Source: DAOVXM01 sp963746255
GTDB lineage: Bacteria > Chloroflexota > Anaerolineae > Anaerolineales > UBA4823
Reading direction: 5' to 3'
Assembly: GCA_963746255.1 (NCBI GenBank)
Contig: CAVVAJ010000005.1
Location: 310,001-374,000 of the forward strand
Length of the DNA stretch: 64,000 nucleotides
Every line of letters starts with the position of its first letter. The first letter of the stretch is position 1. The translations under genes and the position numbers were made by a program. The notes beneath the pieces were generated by a model, which was not told the DNA's origin, ran no database searches, and worked only from the letters and a program-made list of their open reading frames with translations. Shown here piece by piece: positions 63,715 through 64,000 of this stretch.

Positions 63715-64000
63715 AAGGTTCTCCTTCCGTGATGTAGGACAATACCTCCTTAGTAGAAACCAGTTCTTTACCGATACCTAAACGCTTGGGAGGAATTCCA
63801 AAAGATAATCCCACCAATTGCGTGAAATACAACACTGGGAAAGCAAAGTTAGTGCCATAATCTTGGTTAACCTGATGTTGGTAACACTCGAGGTTTACCT
63901 GGCATAATGGACACGCGGTTGCAATTACTGCTGCTCCACGATCTACGGCACTTTGCAGAAGCATATAAACCATATTAAGGGCTGCGACTCGACTTGTAAG
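63707..64000 (-). CDS. hdrB: heterodisulfide reductase subunit B-like, C-terminal end (partial)
   Basis: C-terminal end of a CCG-domain protein continuing beyond the window's right edge; no stop is seen up to 64000. IATACPLCQVNLECYQHQVN is the C-terminal CCG-type cysteine motif. Its TGA overlaps the ATG of hdrA by 8 bases. It is the first visible gene of the hydrogenase/Hdr operon; more genes (hdrC likely) should lie to the right. Confidence 0.88.
   Translation of the reverse strand, partial: LTSRVAALNMVYMLLQSAVDRGAAVIATACPLCQVNLECYQHQVNQDYGTNFAFPVLYFTQLVGLSFGIPPKRLGIGKELVSTKEVLSYITEGEPYE

Noticed and set aside
58734..64000. Hdr-Mvh genes as evidence of methanogenesis
   Set aside because: All other genes are bacterial, and these complexes occur widely in anaerobic bacteria as bifurcating modules.

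Overview
The window reads as a chromosomal segment of an anaerobic bacterium, most likely a Chloroflexota/Anaerolineae-type organism. That is an inference from the gene mix: an Agl23-type GT39 protein fused to NHL repeats, a LysM protein with a zinc ribbon, a type 2 isopentenyl diphosphate isomerase, an ECF sigma factor with a DUF4367-like partner, and an Hdr-Mvh electron-bifurcating hydrogenase. No rRNA, replication origin or CRISPR array was seen. Two tRNAs (Leu-GAG, Gly-CCC) are present.

Layout. 0-9 kb: citrate synthase, LysM protein, HemW-like radical SAM protein, polyprenyl diphosphate synthase and isomerase, acyl carrier protein, succinyl-CoA synthetase (sucCD). 9-24.5 kb: Agl23/NHL protein, sigma/anti-sigma pair, RluB-type pseudouridine synthase, ScpB, lipoprotein, nucleotide-sugar epimerase with GtrA, an operon of ChlI-like ATPase, TPR and UroD-like proteins, RsmD, and an SPFH protein with a partner. 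24.7-30.5 kb: aldolase, NUDIX, pentapeptide protein, then plsX-fabF-NERD-like, and tRNA-Leu. 30.5-34.1 kb: amino-acid ABC permease and a substrate-binding lipoprotein made of three near-identical domains. 34-45 kb: SCP2-like, TPR, LCP, ribokinase, a methylase-like protein, CoA-transferase, alanine dehydrogenase, ornithine aminotransferase. 45-52.6 kb is accessory: small alarmone synthetase, gene remnants, an attC-like site, a phosphotriesterase-family gene, a GC-rich tandem pair of alanine-dehydrogenase-like genes, and an orphan IS3 OrfA. 52.6-58 kb: sulfatase-like membrane protein, tRNA-Gly, a broken ferredoxin, a sucrase/ferredoxin-like protein and a two-repeat secreted protein. 58-64 kb: a leftward operon hdrB(partial)-hdrA-mvhD-mvhG-mvhA-maturation protease-cNMP-binding protein.

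Most notable: (1) the triplicated substrate-binding protein, whose best start is followed by an in-frame TGA at codon 4; (2) a dispersed family of about 120-bp double-hairpin elements ending in ACTAGTG-like inverted repeats, five copies including one overlapping tandem pair; (3) single-base homopolymer frameshifts concentrated between 49.9 and 62.7 kb, three of them in the hydrogenase operon, while the metabolic genes before 47 kb look intact; (4) an attC-like site 14 bp after the phosphotriesterase-family stop and before a truncated VOC gene.

Functionally, citrate synthase and succinyl-CoA synthetase serve central carbon metabolism. PlsX, FabF and ACP serve lipid synthesis, and the isomerase and prenyl synthase serve isoprenoids. 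The Hdr-Mvh set would couple H2 to low-potential ferredoxin and a disulfide or similar acceptor.
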